This document shows positions 40,934 through 49,086 of a stretch of DNA of 64,000 bases, piece after piece (within the stretch, counting starts at the first letter, position 1; every line of letters starts with the position of its first letter). The stretch comes from Leucobacter sp. UCMA 4100. GTDB lineage: Bacteria > Actinomycetota > Actinomycetes > Actinomycetales > Microbacteriaceae. A model generated the notes under the pieces. The model worked only from the letters and a program-made list of their open reading frames with translations. It made no database searches and was not told the DNA's origin. The position numbers and the translations under genes were made by a program. The DNA is taken from NCBI RefSeq assembly GCF_027853335.1, contig NZ_JAFEUS010000002.1, forward strand, positions 1,596,514-1,660,513, in the 5' to 3' direction.

Positions 40934-42858
40934 CGGGCGCCGGCGACGATCGCCTTGTCGAGCAGCTCACGAGCCTCGGCCGACTGCTCGGCATCACGGT
41001 GGTCGTCACCGATGAGAGCGAATGGATCATTGCCCCCGAAAGCGTGCGCATAGGCCTCGGCTTTTATCGCGACCGGGGCATCGCTGAGGGCGACGTCATG
41101 GCTCTTGCCCTGCGCGACTTCTGGGTCGGGGTTCGCCTGCCCCTCTTCGAACCGGGTCGTGGTTACCGGCGGGAGGCGATCGAGGCCGCGCAGCCCGAAC
41201 TCGCGCCGCTGCTCGCCACGGCCGATCGGCTCGATGCGATGGCGGCGATCGACGTGGCGCTGCCCGGTATCGCAGGCGAGCTGCGGGCAGCGACCGCGCG
41301 CAGCATTGCCGACGACGTGAGCGAGCTCTCCCTCGAAGCTCAGTGGCTCGCGGCGGTGACGAGGAGCTTCTCGGGCGCGGCCCTGCCCGTTGTCGCGCCG
41401 CAGCTTCGTCGCCAGCTCGCAGGTTTTGCGATGCTGCTCGAGCGTGCGGCGCACGATGGCCCGCTGCACGACGCCTGCAACGCGCTCGCCTTTCGTGAGG
41501 CAAGCGCTCCCACGGGGGTCGACCGCCTTGACCGGGTGCTCGCGCTCATCGCGCCGCCCTATCTCGAGCTGCTTCGCGGTGCTGGGCAGGGGCTTGCGAC
41601 CCCGGGGGCGTCGCTGCACGCGAGGCCTGCCGACGGCGACGATGAGGGGCTCGGGGGCGACGAGGGGCGCGGCCCACGAAGCGGCGAGAGTGACGACGGC
41701 AGTGATGCCGAGGCGCAGGGGAGCGGTGCCTCGCAGGTGCAGGCCCTCGATACCGCGGCGCCTCAAGATGCCGAGGGCGGTGACGAGCCGAGTGTCGACG
41801 AGCGGCTGCTCGTCGAGTCGGGGTCGATGGTTGCCCCCACGGCGTTTCTTGAGACCCCACTTTCGGCAACCCGTGCGAGTCTCGCACCGCTCGAGGTTCC
41901 AGGCGATGAGTCGAGGCCGCTCAACGAAGCGGATCGCGAGCGCGTGGCGCGTGACGACGGGCAGGCCCCCCGGCTGGCATCAGCGCCGCACCCGGGGGTG
42001 CAGCGTGCGTCGGTCGCCGAGTATCGCGCCCGGCTAGAGCGCTACCGCCGGGAGGTCACGGCCACGCGCGAGGTGTGGCGTCTCGCGGTGAGTGAGCAGC
42101 TGCGGCTGCGGCAGGTCGCGCTGCAGCGCGGGGCTCCAGAGGGGGCAGAGCTCTTTCGTGAGCGACTCGCTGCCACCGTCACCGAGGTCGCCGCTGGAGT
42201 TCCGAGGCCCGCCGCGTATCAGCAGTATGAGCGCCGGCCTCGCCACGGTGACGGGCTGCGCAGCACCGACTACGTGCTGCTGCTCGACCGCTCTGGCTCG
42301 ATGCAGGGTGCCGCGGCCGAGCTCTGCGCCGACGCGGCAATGGTCATGGTTGAGTCGCTCGCTGCGGTGTCCCGCGATCTGCAAGGCCGCGACGAACGGG
42401 CCGCGCGGGCGCTCGACGTGCGATTGCGCGCGGGTATCATCGCGTTCGGTGACGAGCCCGTCGTCGTGAAGGGGCTGGACACCCCGGTCGATGACGAGAT
42501 CCGGGCTTCGCTGCACTCCGCGGTGCGCGGCGCGCGAGGGTCGACGAGGGGTGCCGCCGCGCTCGACGCAGCGGCCGAGCTCTTCGGGCCTGAGCTGCAG
42601 GGCGAACGGCCCCGCCGCGTCGTGCTCTGCGTGACCGATGGCGACCTTGACGACGTGGCCTCGCTCAAGGGGGCGATCGCGGGCCTCGACGCGCTCGGCG
42701 CCGAGGTGCACGCGATTGGGGTGGGTCGTTCACCCGGTATCGAGGTGTTTGCCCCGGCCTTCGAACGCATCGACACCGTGCGTGAGCTGCCGGGGCTGCT
42801 CGCCCGGGTCGTCGCCGCCGACGCTCAGGCGACGCTCGCCGGCCGAATGCCCACGTGA
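40930..42858 (+). CDS. VWA-domain protein (partner of MoxR ATPase)
   Basis: 642 residues. The N-terminal half (1-210) is helical. A disordered acidic/Gly/Gln stretch (about 220-360) separates it from the C-terminal von Willebrand A domain (about 440-640). The MIDAS motif DYVLLLDRSGSMQGAAAEL (about 440-460) is intact, and the metal-site Thr/Asp are plausible in TRGAAALDAA and LCVTDGDLDDV. No signal peptide, so it acts in the cytoplasm. The 3' end overlaps the convergent gene by 34 nt. Confidence 0.85.
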   Translation: MTGAGDDRLVEQLTSLGRLLGITVVVTDESEWIIAPESVRIGLGFYRDRGIAEGDVMALALRDFWVGVRLPLFEPGRGYRREAIEAAQPELAPLLATADRLDAMAAIDVALPGIAGELRAATARSIADDVSELSLEAQWLAAVTRSFSGAALPVVAPQLRRQLAGFAMLLERAAHDGPLHDACNALAFREASAPTGVDRLDRVLALIAPPYLELLRGAGQGLATPGASLHARPADGDDEGLGGDEGRGPRSGESDDGSDAEAQGSGASQVQALDTAAPQDAEGGDEPSVDERLLVESGSMVAPTAFLETPLSATRASLAPLEVPGDESRPLNEADRERVARDDGQAPRLASAPHPGVQRASVAEYRARLERYRREVTATREVWRLAVSEQLRLRQVALQRGAPEGAELFRERLAATVTEVAAGVPRPAAYQQYERRPRHGDGLRSTDYVLLLDRSGSMQGAAAELCADAAMVMVESLAAVSRDLQGRDERAARALDVRLRAGIIAFGDEPVVVKGLDTPVDDEIRASLHSAVRGARGSTRGAAALDAAAELFGPELQGERPRRVVLCVTDGDLDDVASLKGAIAGLDALGAEVHAIGVGRSPGIEVFAPAFERIDTVRELPGLLARVVAADAQATLAGRMPT

Positions 42859-43607
42859 CGGCCGCGATCGGCCCGAACACGGGTGCCCACCCGAATGGTG
42901 TTGCAGGGGGCGTCAAAGGTGTAGCGGGCGGCGAGGGCTGGATTGGGCAGGGTTCCCGCGATCCACGTGAAATGGTGCTGGTCGAGCTGCGGCGCGCCAG
43001 TCGCCGCGGCGCTCACGGCGAGCGTCAGCAGCTCTGCGAGGCTCGGATGGCTCGTCTCGGCCGAATGCTCGACATCGACGAGCGGGGGAGCGGCGGCCGC
43101 GGGCAACCAGCGCAGGCTCCAGTCGACCCGGCCGTGGCGCTCGCGCACCGTGACGGTCTCGCCAGGCCTGCCGGGCGCCACGTCGAGCGCCGCGAACCAG
43201 CGCTCGGCCTCGGTCGAGCACTCGAGCGCGGGTGGGGCCTCGGAGCTGCTCGCCGCGAGTACGCGCCGCCACCTCGCGAGGCCGAGGCCGTGCGGGGCGA
43301 GCACGGGAACGAGCGGGCCCATGTCGCCGGCGTCGGGGGCGGCAGGGCTGAGTCCCGCGGCAAAGAAACGCTCTGGCTCTGGCACGCCGATGTCGAGCAC
43401 GCGCGCGATCGTCTCGGCCTCGGCGAGCGAGGCGTTCAGCCGCGCGCCAGGGTCTTCGGCGAAGCGGGCGAAGGCCGACGAGTAGTGGCCGTCACGCATC
43501 AAGAGCACGCGGTCGGCGAGCGGGTCGCGTTTCGCAGCCTGGCTCGACGCCCGCGCGTGACGCACCTGCCTCGCAAGATCAGGAAAGAGCGTCTCGTGGC
43601 CGTGCAC
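42825..43607 (-). CDS. Uncharacterised protein
   Basis: 260 residues from GTG 43607, starting 3 nt after the yggS stop and so co-transcribed with it. I do not recognise a family. The sequence is Ala/Arg-rich with a patterned helical first half (LFPDLARQVRHARASSQAAKRDPLADRVLLMRDG) and a β-rich middle (GETVTVRERHGRVDWSLRWLPA). No membrane segment. It converges with and overlaps the VWA gene. Codon pattern looks genuine. Function open. Confidence 0.6.
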   Translation of the reverse strand: MHGHETLFPDLARQVRHARASSQAAKRDPLADRVLLMRDGHYSSAFARFAEDPGARLNASLAEAETIARVLDIGVPEPERFFAAGLSPAAPDAGDMGPLVPVLAPHGLGLARWRRVLAASSSEAPPALECSTEAERWFAALDVAPGRPGETVTVRERHGRVDWSLRWLPAAAAPPLVDVEHSAETSHPSLAELLTLAVSAAATGAPQLDQHHFTWIAGTLPNPALAARYTFDAPCNTIRVGTRVRADRGRHVGIRPASVA

Positions 43608-43610
43608 GGG

Positions 43611-44402
43611 TCACGCCTCAGGAAACGCCGAGGGCCAGTAGTGACTGTCGGGCACCTGCCTTGCCCCGAAGATGGCCTGACCCACGCGCACGCAGGTGGC
43701 TCCCTCTTCGATCGCGACCTCGTAGTCGCCAGACATGCCCATCGAGAGCCCTCCGTCGCCCACGAGTTCGGGGTCGGTATCGCGCAGCTGATCACGCAGG
43801 GTTCGCAGCAGGGTGAAGCAGGTGCGCACGCGGGGAATATCACTGCTGAAAATGGCGAGCGTCATGAGCCCCCGCACCCGCAGCGACTGGAAGCTTGGCA
43901 TCTCGCGCAAGAAAGCCTCGACCTCTTCGGGCGGCAGGCCGTACTTTTGTGGCTCGGCCGAGGTGTTGACCTGCACGTACACGTCGAGCGAGCGGCCCGC
44001 GGCCTGCAGCCTGCGGTCGAGCGCGGCGGCCGCACGAAGGTTGTCGAGCGCCTGAAACTCGCTCGCGAAGGCGGCGACGTCGCGCGCCTTGTTCGTTTGC
44101 AGGTGGCCGATGACCGACCACTCGACACCGAGGTCGGCGAGGTTTTCAGATTTGCGCTTGGCCTCTTGCACCTTGTTCTCGCCGAGCTGGTGGCAGCCCG
44201 CGGCGACGGCGAGGCGCACGCGATCTTCGGGCACCGTCTTGCTCACGGGCAGGAGTCGCACGTCGGCGGGGTCGCGGTCAACGCTTCTCGCGGCCGTGTC
44301 GATCTTCTCGCGCACGTCGTGAATATTGCGCTCAAATTCGGCAACAGAGGTCGCGGTTGGGAAGTCGTGGATGGGGAGTTCGGGTTCGACTTGATTTGAC
44401 AT
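43611..44402 (-). CDS. yggS: YggS/PLPBP pyridoxal-phosphate homeostasis protein
   Basis: 263 residues. The alanine-racemase-like barrel carries the PLP lysine in RLLPVSKTVPEDRVR (about 51), GENKVQEAKRKSENL, WSVIGHLQTNKARDVA and SMGMSGDYEVAIEEGATCVRVG. It buffers free PLP and has no known enzyme activity. A 25-residue N-terminal extension precedes the usual start of the family. The ATG lies in the shared 15-nt element; a reverse-strand -10 TACACT ends 7 nt before the ATG, so the mRNA is probably leaderless. Confidence 0.93.
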   Translation of the reverse strand: MSNQVEPELPIHDFPTATSVAEFERNIHDVREKIDTAARSVDRDPADVRLLPVSKTVPEDRVRLAVAAGCHQLGENKVQEAKRKSENLADLGVEWSVIGHLQTNKARDVAAFASEFQALDNLRAAAALDRRLQAAGRSLDVYVQVNTSAEPQKYGLPPEEVEAFLREMPSFQSLRVRGLMTLAIFSSDIPRVRTCFTLLRTLRDQLRDTDPELVGDGGLSMGMSGDYEVAIEEGATCVRVGQAIFGARQVPDSHYWPSAFPEA

Positions 44403-44419
44403 AGGTCAAAGTGTATCAT
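44391..44419. promoter_or_regulatory. Shared PLP-locus element, copy 2 (yggS/MocR divergent promoter)
   Basis: TTGACATAGGTCAAA at 44396-44410 is identical to copy 1. On the plus strand, -35 TTGATT (44391-44396) and -10 TATCAT (44414-44419) are 17 nt apart, so the dyad fills the MocR promoter spacer. On the minus strand, TACACT (44415 to 44410) serves yggS. One bound protein could control both directions. Confidence 0.75.
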
Positions 44420-44480
44420 GAATGATGTCGGCCCCAACAGGCCAGATACACTCAGTGAGAAACCAGAAAGGAGACACGGT

Positions 44481-45851
44481 ATGACTGACCAAAACCAAGG
44501 CATGAATGTCAGCGATCGCATCTCTGGAAGTACCGCTGAAGAGATCGTGGGCAGCATTCGCGCCCTCATTCACGACGGGTCGCTGAAGGCCGGCGATACG
44601 CTGCCGCCATACCGCGCGCTTGCCGAGCGGCTCGGGGTCAACCGCAACACCGCGATGACGGCCTACCGCCTGCTCGTGCAGGTGAACATCGCCGAGAGCC
44701 GTGGCCGGGCTGGCACCGTGATCGCCGACCCGTACCAGGAGTTTGCCGAAGAGGGCTTCGCGAGAGACAGCGTGCTGCTCGACGTTGGTGACGGCAACCC
44801 CGCGCCAGAGCTTTTGCCCGACCCGAGCGAGGTAACGCTCGAGCGAGTCACCCCGACGCTGTACGGCGAGCCGACGATTGACCCGGGCCTTGCCCAGTGG
44901 GCAACGCGGTGGATCGAAGAGCACCAAGACCGCCCTTTCAGGCTCACGGTTACCGCGGGTGCGGTCGACGCGATCGAGCGGCTGCTCTCGCAGGCGCTCA
45001 CGCGGGGCGATCAGGTCGCGCTCGAAGATCCCTGCTTCTTGACGAGCATCAGCACGATGCACCAGAACGGTTTTCAGCCGGTTCCGGTCGCGATGGACTC
45101 AGAAGGCATGGAGCCCGAGAGTCTGCGAGAGGCGCTCGAGGCGGGTGTGCGCGCCGTCGTGTGTACGCCTCGCGCCCACAACCCGACCGGCGTGAGCCTC
45201 ACGCCCGAGCGCGCCGCACAGTTGCGCGAGGTGCTCGCCGACTACCCGCAGGTCATGGTCATCGAAGACGACCACTTCGCCCTGCTTGCCACAGCCGAGT
45301 ACTCGACCATCATTAGCCCCGAGCGTGAACGCTGGGCGCTCGTTCGCTCGATGTCGAAGGCCCTCGGCCCCGACATGCGCATCGCCTTCGTGGCGAGCGA
45401 CGCGACGACGGCCGAGCGGCTCGCGGCCCGCATCAGTGGCGGCATCACCTGGGTGAGCCACCTCTTGCAGCGCATCACGCACGCGATGCTCTCGTCGAGC
45501 GACGCGATGCAGCAGATTCACGAGGCGAGCGCCCACTACGCGGCGCGCAACGCCGCCTTCGTCGCCGAGCTGCGCGAGGCCGGGTTCGCCTCGCCGAGCC
45601 ATGACGGCCTGAACATCTGGGTCGACACCGGCGCGAGCGCGAAGGCCGTGCTCGCAGCTCTCATGACGAGGGGGTGGATCGCGCGCGACGGCGCCGCCTT
45701 CGCCCTCGCCGGCGATCACGAGCGCTGCCTGCGCTTCACCGTTCACGAGCTGAGCGACAGCGAGATGCGCCGGCTCGTGGGTGACCTTGCCGAGTCCAGC
45801 CAGGAAGCTGCCGCCAACGAAACGAAGTCGGGCAGTCTCAGCCGCCGTTAG
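44481..45851 (+). CDS. MocR-family (GntR-aminotransferase) regulator
   Basis: 456 residues from ATG 44481, chosen because AAGGAG (44468-44473) precedes it; an upstream in-frame ATG at 44418 would overlap the -10. GntR-type HTH (about 12-75) has EEIVGSIRALIHDGSLKAGDTLPPYRALAERLGVNRNTAMTAYRLL. The fold I aminotransferase domain includes AHNPTGVSLTPE, VIEDDHFALL and the PLP lysine in RSMSKALGPDMRIAF. Candidates are a PdxR (PLP-sensing) or GabR (GABA-sensing) type. Position between yggS and gabT fits either. It probably binds the shared element. Confidence 0.9.
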   Translation: MTDQNQGMNVSDRISGSTAEEIVGSIRALIHDGSLKAGDTLPPYRALAERLGVNRNTAMTAYRLLVQVNIAESRGRAGTVIADPYQEFAEEGFARDSVLLDVGDGNPAPELLPDPSEVTLERVTPTLYGEPTIDPGLAQWATRWIEEHQDRPFRLTVTAGAVDAIERLLSQALTRGDQVALEDPCFLTSISTMHQNGFQPVPVAMDSEGMEPESLREALEAGVRAVVCTPRAHNPTGVSLTPERAAQLREVLADYPQVMVIEDDHFALLATAEYSTIISPERERWALVRSMSKALGPDMRIAFVASDATTAERLAARISGGITWVSHLLQRITHAMLSSSDAMQQIHEASAHYAARNAAFVAELREAGFASPSHDGLNIWVDTGASAKAVLAALMTRGWIARDGAAFALAGDHERCLRFTVHELSDSEMRRLVGDLAESSQEAAANETKSGSLSRR

Positions 45852-45883
45852 TACCACCTGAATATCCATCGAAGGGAATGAAC

Positions 45884-47236
45884 ATGTCGATCACCGCACC
45901 AACCGCCGCCCCCGCGACGCTGCAGCGACCAGAGCTGCGCACCGCGATTCCCGGCCCCGTGAGCCTCGCGATCCAGGCGCGCCGAGAGCAGGTCATTCCC
46001 CGAGGGGTGGGCTGCGCCCTGCCGATCTACGTCGATCACGCCGACGGCGCGTGGATCACCGACGTCGACGGCAACCGCCTGCTCGATCTGGGCTCGGGCA
46101 TCGGGGTCACGACCCTCGGCCATACGCAGCCAGCCGTGGTGCAGGCCGCGAAAGACCAGCTCGACAAGCTGAGCCACACGCTCTTCACGGTGACGCCCTA
46201 CGAGAACTACGTGCGCCTGGCCGAACGACTCGCAGAGCACACGCCGGGCAACCACCAGAAGAAGACCTTCTTCGTGAACTCTGGCGCCGAGGCCGTTGAG
46301 AACGCCGTGAAGATCGCGAGGGCCTATACCGGCCGCCGCGTCGTCGCAGCCCTCGACCACGCCTTCCACGGCCGCACGAGCCTCACGATGGCGATGAACC
46401 ACCGGGTCGCGCCCTACGGCACGAACTTCGGCCCCTTCGCTCCCGATGTGCAGCGCGTGCCCAACTCGTACCCGCTGCGCGATGGCTTGACCGGTGCGCA
46501 GGCCGCGGCCCGCACGATCGAGTACCTTGAGCAGCGCATCGGCGCGAGCGACCTGGCAGCGATCATCGCCGAGCCTATTCAGGGCGAGGGCGGCTTCGTT
46601 GTGCCGGCCGAGGGCTACCTCCCGGCGCTGCAGCAGTGGGCGACCGCCAACGGCGTCGTCTTCATCGCCGACGAGATTCAGTCGGGCCTCGGCCGCACCG
46701 GCACCTGGTTCGCGAGCGAGATCTTCGGCCTCGTGCCCGACCTCGTGCTTACCGCGAAGGGCATCGCCGATGGCCTGCCGCTCGCGGGCGTCACGGGTCG
46801 CGCCGAGATCATGGACGGAGCGCACCCCGGCGGCCTCGGCGGCACCTTCGGTGGCAACCCAGTCTCGATCGCGGCGGCACACGCTGTGTTCGACCTGCTC
46901 GAGACCGGCCAGCCCTTCGCCGAGGCGGCACGCATCGAAGCCGCCCTCAAGCGTGGCCTCGAAGAACTCGCCAACGAGCAGGCCGTCATCGGCGACATTC
47001 GCGGGCACGGAGCGATGGTGGCCTTCGAACTGCTCGACCCGGCTACCGGCGATCCGCTGAATGGCCTCGCGAGCGAGATCGCGGCCAAGGCTGCCGAGAG
47101 CGGTGTGCTGCTGCTCACCGCGGGCAGCTACGGAAACGTCATTCGATTCCTACCGTCACTCACGGTCACGAATGAACAGCTTGAATTTGCCCTCGGGGTG
47201 ATTCGAGAGGCGCTCGCTTCGCGCGACGCCAACTAG
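45884..47236 (+). CDS. gabT: 4-aminobutyrate aminotransferase
   Basis: 450 residues from ATG 45884, preceded by GAAGGGA; ATG 45878 is too close to it. Class III aminotransferase marks include RLLDLGSGIGVTTLGHTQPAVVQA, KKTFFVNSGAEAVENAVKIAR, ALDHAFHGRTSL, VFIADEIQSGLGRTGTWFA and the PLP lysine in LTAKGIADGLPLAG. It moves the amino group of GABA to 2-oxoglutarate. Co-transcribed with the MocR gene (32 nt gap). Confidence 0.92.
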   Translation: MSITAPTAAPATLQRPELRTAIPGPVSLAIQARREQVIPRGVGCALPIYVDHADGAWITDVDGNRLLDLGSGIGVTTLGHTQPAVVQAAKDQLDKLSHTLFTVTPYENYVRLAERLAEHTPGNHQKKTFFVNSGAEAVENAVKIARAYTGRRVVAALDHAFHGRTSLTMAMNHRVAPYGTNFGPFAPDVQRVPNSYPLRDGLTGAQAAARTIEYLEQRIGASDLAAIIAEPIQGEGGFVVPAEGYLPALQQWATANGVVFIADEIQSGLGRTGTWFASEIFGLVPDLVLTAKGIADGLPLAGVTGRAEIMDGAHPGGLGGTFGGNPVSIAAAHAVFDLLETGQPFAEAARIEAALKRGLEELANEQAVIGDIRGHGAMVAFELLDPATGDPLNGLASEIAAKAAESGVLLLTAGSYGNVIRFLPSLTVTNEQLEFALGVIREALASRDAN

Positions 47237-47260
47237 CGGCTCAGGCCGCGGGCTGCCGGG

Positions 47261-47284
47261 GGAGCGGCGGCCCACCCGGTGGGG
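47261..47284. repeat. Repeated hairpin motif, copy 1
   Basis: GGAGCGGCGGCCCACCCGGT (47261-47280, then GGGG) recurs with two changes at 49011-49033. It contains the dyad CCCAC-CCG-GTGGG. The right half overlaps the 5' acceptor strand of the tRNA-like gene. Confidence 0.7.
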
Positions 47285-47348
47285 TGACCGAAAGGCGAGG
47301 TCACAGTGCGCAACGCTGTGTATGCAGGTTCGAATCCTGCCCCCACCT
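47278..47348 (+). tRNA. tRNA-Cys(GCA)-like gene with abnormal anticodon loop
   Basis: The 71-nt cloverleaf is complete: acceptor GGTGGGG/CCCCACC, D-arm ACC...GGT with GG in the loop, anticodon stem ACAGT/GCTGT, T-arm GCAGG-TTCGAAT-CCTGC and discriminator T73 as in tRNA-Cys. The CCA is not encoded. The anticodon at 47310-47312 is GCA (Cys). Its loop GCGCAAC has C at position 33 in place of the near-invariant T and C at 38. Position 32-38 can pair (G-C), shrinking the loop to 5 nt. It may be a decayed or specialised tRNA. Confidence 0.75.
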
Positions 47349-47370
47349 CTACCGCGCGAGAAGGAGAACG

Positions 47371-48843
47371 ATGAGTGCGATGCTCGCGGCGCTGCCGCTC
47401 GTCGCGGTCGTCACGGGCCTCGTGCTTGGCCGTTCGAGCCGCACCGCAGCCCTCATCGGCATCGGCGCGGCCGTCGCCCTCATGCTCACACGCTTCGCGA
47501 CCCCCGCGAGCGAGCTCGGCGCCTCGGCCATCGAGTGGGCACCCGTGATGCTGAACGTCATGCTCATTCTCGCCGGCGGCATCGCCTTCGCCGAGGCGGG
47601 CAGGCTCACCGGCAACCAAGACACGATCGCGACGTGGATCACCCGCTCACTCGGCCAGGGCATCGTCCCGGTGCTCGCCATCGTGCACGGCTTCACCCCG
47701 CTCACCGAGTCGCTCACGGGCTACGGAATCGGCGCCGCCCTCGCGATCCCGCTCCTGCTCGGCCTCGGTCTGCCGGGCCGCAAGGCCGCCGCCCTCGGGC
47801 TGCTCGGCCTGTGCGCCGTGCCCTGGGGATCCATGGGCCCCGGAACCCTCATCGCCTCACACCTCACCGGCGTCGGCTTCGACGAGCTCGGCGTCGCGAC
47901 GGCCTTCTTCAACGGCGTCGTGGTCGCAGGCGTTGGCGTTGCCGCCGCCCTCATCGCCTCGCCCCCTGGCCGCCGCCTCAGCTCGGTCGCCGCTGGCCTC
48001 GCCTCGGCGCTCGTGCTCTTTGCCGGCGTGCTCGGCACGAACGTGCTCATCGGAACCGCCCCCGCCGGAGCCATGGGCGGCGCCCTCGTGCTCATCGTTC
48101 ACCTCGCCGCCCGCCGCCTGCGCGGCCACCCCCTCACGTTCCCGGCCCCCGTCGCCCGCGCCGTGCTGCCCTACGCCTTCGTGCTCGCGGGCATGCTCGC
48201 CGCAATGCTGCTCGTGGCGCCGCTGGCGGCTGGCCCGGTCGCCTCGGCTGCTACGGGTGGCGGCGCCTCGGCTGCCGCGGCGGATCCCGGCCCCGCGATC
48301 CGCACCCTTGTCGCCTGCCTCACCTCGCCGGCCTTCTGGCTCTTCGCCGCGACCATCGTGCTGCTCGTCGTGCACCGTGGCCATGCCCGCACGGTCACCG
48401 CGCGCGCCCTCGAAACGTGGCTGCAGGTCGCCCCCTCGACGGCACTCTTCATCGCGCTCGGAGCGCTCATGGGCGTCAGCGGAATGTCCCAGGAGGTCGC
48501 CCAACAGCTCGCCCACCTCGGCTCGGGCTACTTCTTCGCGCTGCCCATCTTCTCGACCCTCATCGGCTTCATCACCGGCTCAAACTCGGGCGCCAACGCG
48601 CTCGCCGCCGGGGCCCAGGCCGATGTCGCCAGGCTGCTCGGGGCCGACGTGACGCTCGCGGTCGGCGTGCACAACGCCGCAAGCGCCGCCGCCATGATGT
48701 CGGCCCCGGCCCGCGTCGAGCTCGCCGCGCGCCTCGCGCTCGTGCCCGGCGAGGCGCGCGCGCTGCAGGGCACGATGCTCGTCATCGTCGGCGCGGTGAG
48801 CCTGGTGCTCGGCGGGGTGAGCTTCTGCGTGCTGCTCGGGTGA
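47371..48843 (+). CDS. L-lactate permease family transporter
   Basis: 490 residues from ATG 47371, preceded by AAGGAGA; a longer frame reaching into the tRNA is rejected. About 12-13 hydrophobic helices. The LctP-like blocks are VHGFTPLTESLTGYGIG, GLCAVPWGSMGPGTLIAS and, near the end, IFSTLIGFITGSNSGANALAAGAQ. LctP proteins import lactate or glycolate by proton symport. The substrate of this diverged member is uncertain. It follows the tRNA-like gene by 22 nt. Confidence 0.8.
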   Translation: MSAMLAALPLVAVVTGLVLGRSSRTAALIGIGAAVALMLTRFATPASELGASAIEWAPVMLNVMLILAGGIAFAEAGRLTGNQDTIATWITRSLGQGIVPVLAIVHGFTPLTESLTGYGIGAALAIPLLLGLGLPGRKAAALGLLGLCAVPWGSMGPGTLIASHLTGVGFDELGVATAFFNGVVVAGVGVAAALIASPPGRRLSSVAAGLASALVLFAGVLGTNVLIGTAPAGAMGGALVLIVHLAARRLRGHPLTFPAPVARAVLPYAFVLAGMLAAMLLVAPLAAGPVASAATGGGASAAAADPGPAIRTLVACLTSPAFWLFAATIVLLVVHRGHARTVTARALETWLQVAPSTALFIALGALMGVSGMSQEVAQQLAHLGSGYFFALPIFSTLIGFITGSNSGANALAAGAQADVARLLGADVTLAVGVHNAASAAAMMSAPARVELAARLALVPGEARALQGTMLVIVGAVSLVLGGVSFCVLLG

Positions 48844-48902
48844 GGGTGGGGTCGCGCGGCTGGCGTGCGGCTGTCTTCGTCGCTGCCTGCCGATTTCGCG
48901 TC

Positions 48903-48956
48903 TACTTGACGAAAAGCAGGGTGTTTCGGCGCCAACACCTTGCTTTTCGTCAAGTA
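48903..48956. repeat. Long intergenic palindrome (family A, copy 3)
   Basis: Arms TACTTGACGAAAAGCAGG and its inverse end at CGTCAAGTA. Loop TCGGCGCC. One arm mismatch. Placed 60 nt after the permease stop, so it may also terminate transcription. Confidence 0.92.
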
Positions 48957-49010
48957 AACCCCGCGCGGCCGAAACACGGCCCGAAGTCGCCACCGCCAAA
49001 CACAAAAAGA

Positions 49011-49033
49011 GGAGCGGCAGCCCACCCAGTGGG
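49011..49033. repeat. Repeated hairpin motif, copy 2
   Basis: GGAGCGGCAGCCCACCCAGT (49011-49030, then GGG) is the second copy of the motif at 47261-47284. It holds the perfect dyad GCCCAC-CCA-GTGGGC. It lies in the convergent gap after the lactate permease. Confidence 0.7.
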
Positions 49034-49086
49034 CCACCACCCCTCATCCACACGAGAGTAATCAGCTGTTCAGAATGGGCGGCTCG

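Noticed and set aside
42855-44399. 514-codon plus-strand open frame opposite yggS and its neighbour
   Set aside because: The minus-strand yggS match is unambiguous; this is its shadow.
47278-47348. tRNA as a phage or integrative-element attachment site
   Set aside because: No integrase, no duplicated tRNA 3' end and no foreign-looking gene block next to it.
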